Shown: piece after piece, positions 5,310-7,021 of the stretch
Position numbering within the stretch: the first letter of the stretch is position 1
How the letters are laid out: the number at the start of each line of letters is the position of its first letter
From: Elusimicrobiota bacterium
GTDB taxonomy: Bacteria > Elusimicrobiota > Elusimicrobia > JACQJN01
Reading direction: 5' to 3'
Assembly: GCA_016205045.1 (NCBI GenBank)
Contig: JACQJM010000019.1
Span: 1 to 7,021 of the forward strand
DNA length: 7,021 bases
Made by a program: the position numbers and the translations under genes
Notes under the pieces: generated by a model
What the model saw: only the letters and a program-made list of their open reading frames with translations
What the model was told of the DNA's origin: nothing
Databases searched by the model: none

Positions 5310-6712
5310 TTCTTCTTATGGTTGAAAGATTTTATGACTTGCCGGGATCTGGCAATGGCCAAACTATCTTCCGGAACATCTTCCGTGATAGTGGAACCGG
5401 CACCTATCTTGGCTCCCCGCCCGATGCGCACGGGAGCCACCAAATTCACGTTGGATCCGATGAAGACCTTAGGTCCCACCACAGTCTTATGCTTTTCAGT
5501 CCCATCAAAATTACAGGTGATGGTTCCAGCGCCTATATTGACCTCTTCAGCGATATCGGCGTCCCCCACATAGCTCAAATGAGGAACCTTGGAACCAAAG
5601 CCTATTTTTGAAGCCTTGATCTCGGTAAAATTACCCACCCTCGCTCGGGGTCCCACCACGGAACCCGGTCTTAAATTAGCGAAAGGCCCCACCGAGGATT
5701 TCTCCAAGACGCGACTGTCTACCACACAAGAGCCCATGCGCACTTCCGATTCATTGCTGATGAGAGCGTTTTCTAGATAGACAAATGGTCCGATCTGGCA
5801 TTGTTTTCCTATCTTGGTTTGGCCCCTCAGGATGGTTCCAGGCTGCAGGACAGAATCTTGCCCGATCTCCACATCCGCATCCACATAGGTATGGGTGGGA
5901 TCCACAATAGTCACCCCAGAAAGCATCAAACGCTCCAAACCCCTGCGATTAAAAATACGTTCTACTTGAGACAGCTGAATCTTGGAATTGACTCCCAAAA
6001 TTTCCTCCGGATTAGGGCTTAGATAAGCGGTGACTCTTCCCCCCTTTGAACGAACCAACTCCACGGCGTCCGTCAAGTAATATTCCCGTTTGATTCCCTT
6101 GGGAGTCAGGGATTTGAGCACCTCTAAGAGCGCGGCCGTCTCAAAACAGTAAACCCCGGAATTGACTTCACTGACGGCCAACTCCTTACTGTTCGCCTCT
6201 GCGTCCTCTACGATCTTTAACACATCTCCCATAGGACTACGCAAGATGCGGCCATACCCCTTCGGATTAGGAAGTTTAGCGGTCAGCAACGTGATTTGGC
6301 TTTTCTGCTCCTGGTGGAGTTTCAAAAGAGAAAAAAGAGTTTCGAAGGTCAGCAGAGGCGTATCCCCACAATAGACCAGCACACTTTGAAATTTCTTCAA
6401 AAAAGAGGACGATTCCATCACCGCATGCCCACTGCCCAAGGTCTGCTTTTGTTGAACGAAGGTCAGGGGGCGAACCACTCCCCATTTTTTTATATTCTGT
6501 TGCACTTCCTCCCGAACCACATCTCCCTTGTGACCCACCACTAAACCAATGGCTTGAGGTTTTAATGCATTGGCCTGTCGCAAGAGAAAATAGAGCATGG
6601 GGTATCCCCCCACAGAAAGCAGTACTTTGGGCTGAGAAGATTCCATACGCGTCCCTTGTCCCGCCGCTAGAATAAGGACGGCCAAGCCGTGATTGGCAGA
6701 TTTATTTCTCAT
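5306..6712 (-). CDS. glmU: Bifunctional N-acetylglucosamine-1-phosphate uridyltransferase / glucosamine-1-phosphate acetyltransferase
   Basis: GlmU makes UDP-GlcNAc in two steps, acetylating GlcN-1-P and then transferring UMP from UTP, and feeds peptidoglycan and lipopolysaccharide synthesis. At 468 residues it matches the usual 450-470. The N-terminal nucleotidyltransferase domain (10-245) shows LILAAGQGTRM followed by QPKVL, LGSGHAV at 92-98, YCGDTPLL with the metal-binding D117, and N242 in GVNSK. The C-terminal part (about 265-455) is a left-handed beta-helix of hexapeptide repeats. Acetyltransferase residues include H378 in PHLSYVGD and the NFDG loop at 401-404 (usually NYDG). The ATG at 6712 has GAGG eight bases upstream, within an inverted repeat that could mask it. 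The stop overlaps the prs start. It is the first protein gene after tRNA-Gln. Confidence 0.98.
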   Translation of the reverse strand: MRNKSANHGLAVLILAAGQGTRMESSQPKVLLSVGGYPMLYFLLRQANALKPQAIGLVVGHKGDVVREEVQQNIKKWGVVRPLTFVQQKQTLGSGHAVMESSSFLKKFQSVLVYCGDTPLLTFETLFSLLKLHQEQKSQITLLTAKLPNPKGYGRILRSPMGDVLKIVEDAEANSKELAVSEVNSGVYCFETAALLEVLKSLTPKGIKREYYLTDAVELVRSKGGRVTAYLSPNPEEILGVNSKIQLSQVERIFNRRGLERLMLSGVTIVDPTHTYVDADVEIGQDSVLQPGTILRGQTKIGKQCQIGPFVYLENALISNESEVRMGSCVVDSRVLEKSSVGPFANLRPGSVVGPRARVGNFTEIKASKIGFGSKVPHLSYVGDADIAEEVNIGAGTITCNFDGTEKHKTVVGPKVFIGSNVNLVAPVRIGRGAKIGAGSTITEDVPEDSLAIARSRQVIKSFNHKKK

Positions 6713-6717
6713 TTCAT

Positions 6718-6777
6718 GAGCCTCAACGCGAATAAAACTCGAATATCAAGCGAATGAATGCGAATAAGTTTAGGCTC
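6718..6777 (-). promoter_or_regulatory. Possible hairpin covering the glmU ribosome binding site
   Basis: On the mRNA strand GAGCCT (6777-6772) is the exact complement of AGGCTC (6723-6718), and the probable glmU binding site GAGG (6724-6721) overlaps the second arm. The enclosed sequence is the ATTCGC side of the 6728-6765 arm, which can alternatively pair with the outer GCGAAT arm. Two competing folds are therefore possible in the leader, one of which would hide the binding site. The stem is only 6 bp, so this is tentative. Confidence 0.3.
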
Positions 6778-6822
6778 TTTTTGATTCGCGTCCATTCGCA
6801 TAGTCATTCGCATCCTATTCGC
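6728..6822. repeat. Inverted GCGAAT/ATTCGC array between tRNA-Gln and glmU
   Basis: Four GCGAAT-type hexamers start at 6728, 6739 (as TCGAAT), 6750 and 6760, spaced 10-11 nt apart. After an 18-nt loop (6766-6783), four ATTCGC hexamers start at 6784, 6794, 6806 and 6817, spaced 10-12 nt apart. The arms are complementary in mirrored order, giving a potential hairpin of 6-bp steps separated by short unpaired linkers. The layout matches the heptad elements near pmbA and pth but uses a different unit. It fills most of the gap between tRNA-Gln and glmU and would lie in the glmU 5' leader. Function is unknown. Confidence 0.85.
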
Positions 6823-6837
6823 ATGATCTTTAGATCG

Positions 6838-6909
6838 CTCCGGGGCTAGGGCTCGAACCTAGAATAGGAGATTCAAAGTCTCCTGTGTTACCGGTTACAC
6901 CACCCCGGA
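6838..6909 (-). tRNA. tRNA-Gln (UUG)
   Basis: A complete cloverleaf of 72 nt can be folded on the - strand. The 7-bp acceptor stem is TCCGGGG/CCCCGGA with discriminator G. The D stem is GTGT/ACAC, the anticodon stem GGAGA/TCTCC with loop CTTTGAA (anticodon TTG at 6876-6874), and the T stem CTAGG/CCTAG with loop TTCGAGC. The variable loop is the short TATT. The UUG anticodon and G73 are as expected for glutamine. CCA is not encoded and must be added by the CCA enzyme. A 12-nt palindrome, GATCT-AA-AGATC on the transcribed strand (6836-6825), follows directly and may help 3' processing. Confidence 0.96.
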
Positions 6910-6926
6910 ATCTAAGGGCTCGGTAA

Positions 6927-6955
6927 GAAATAAGTGACACAACTCGCCATGACAA
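6927..6955 (-). promoter_or_regulatory. Candidate sigma70-type promoter for tRNA-Gln
   Basis: On the - strand TTGTCA (6955-6950) matches the -35 consensus at five of six positions. It is followed after exactly 17 nt by TATTTC (6932-6927), a weak -10 element with the TAT start. Transcription would begin around 6920, about ten bases before the mature tRNA 5' end. With no obvious terminator after the tRNA, the same transcript could continue into glmU and the downstream genes. The assignment is by pattern only. Confidence 0.45.
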
Positions 6956-6960
6956 TTTTG

Positions 6961-6981
6961 CCTGCCTGTCCGGTAGGCAGG
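6961..6981. repeat. CCTGCCT/AGGCAGG palindromic element
   Basis: CCTGCCT (6961-6967) and AGGCAGG (6975-6981) form a perfect 7-bp inverted repeat around GTCCGGT, whose core CCGG is itself palindromic. It is followed by a GAGCGAAAC/GGAGCGAGG-rich purine stretch running to the window edge. The compact GC-rich palindrome with a purine tail resembles dispersed intergenic repeats seen in many genomes of uncultured bacteria, but only one copy is visible here. It lacks a T tract, so it is not a convincing terminator. Confidence 0.5.
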
Positions 6982-7021
6982 GAGCGAAACAAGGAGAAAG
7001 GAGCGAGGCGATGCTGGAGGC

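Noticed and set aside
5318..6544. Open frames on the + strand opposite glmU
   Set aside because: GlmU is complete and continuous on the other strand; these frames are antisense shadows.
6713..6837. glmS-type ribozyme or another known riboswitch ahead of glmU
   Set aside because: The leader is explained by the GCGAAT/ATTCGC array and no known aptamer core is recognisable.
6949..7021. Open frame on the + strand from ATG 6949 to the window edge
   Set aside because: It crosses the palindrome and the candidate tRNA promoter and gives an Arg/Lys-rich peptide without a pattern; probably chance.

Overview
The window looks like a chromosomal housekeeping region of an uncultured Gram-negative-type bacterium. 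Supporting signs are a cytochrome c maturation-type periplasmic domain, a GlmU for peptidoglycan/LPS precursors, a long CTC-type ribosomal protein bL25 and a tRNA gene with no encoded CCA end. The phylum cannot be fixed from this sequence. The dispersed short-unit repeats and the tRNA-Gln/prs/rplY/pth neighbourhood recall lineages such as Omnitrophota, Nitrospirota or the former Deltaproteobacteria, but that is a low-confidence impression from memory.

Layout. On the + strand, positions 2-1122 hold two translationally coupled genes: a rubredoxin-like protein with two PCP_red-type helical domains (5' end cut by the window edge), then a membrane-anchored CcmI C-terminal-like domain. They end at a hairpin/T-tract terminator at 1217-1241, which lies inside a gene on the other strand. 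All the remaining genes are on the - strand and read from the right edge leftwards: promoter, tRNA-Gln, glmU, prs, rplY (bL25), pth, a small two-helix membrane ORF split by a TAG codon, a PmbA/TldE-family gene, and a 52-residue Trm112-like zinc protein. The two gene sets converge with only 5 bp between their stop codons.

How the genes fit together. tRNA-Gln, bL25 and peptidyl-tRNA hydrolase serve translation. Trm112-like proteins activate methyltransferases that modify tRNA or translation factors. Prs makes PRPP for nucleotides, and GlmU makes UDP-GlcNAc for the envelope. The glmU/prs junction overlaps by ATGA, and the other gaps are short or filled by repeats, so this is probably one growth-related operon. 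The + strand pair looks redox-related.

Most notable structure. Three elements share one architecture: several short tandem units, an 18-24 nt loop, then the reverse-complement units. Two use ATGAG/CTCAT heptads, between bL25 and pth and between the split ORF and pmbA. One uses GCGAAT/ATTCGC units between tRNA-Gln and glmU. A related heptad tract (CCTCACC) opens the window in front of the rubredoxin domain. The heptads appear to be translated into the N-terminus of PmbA and possibly of Pth.
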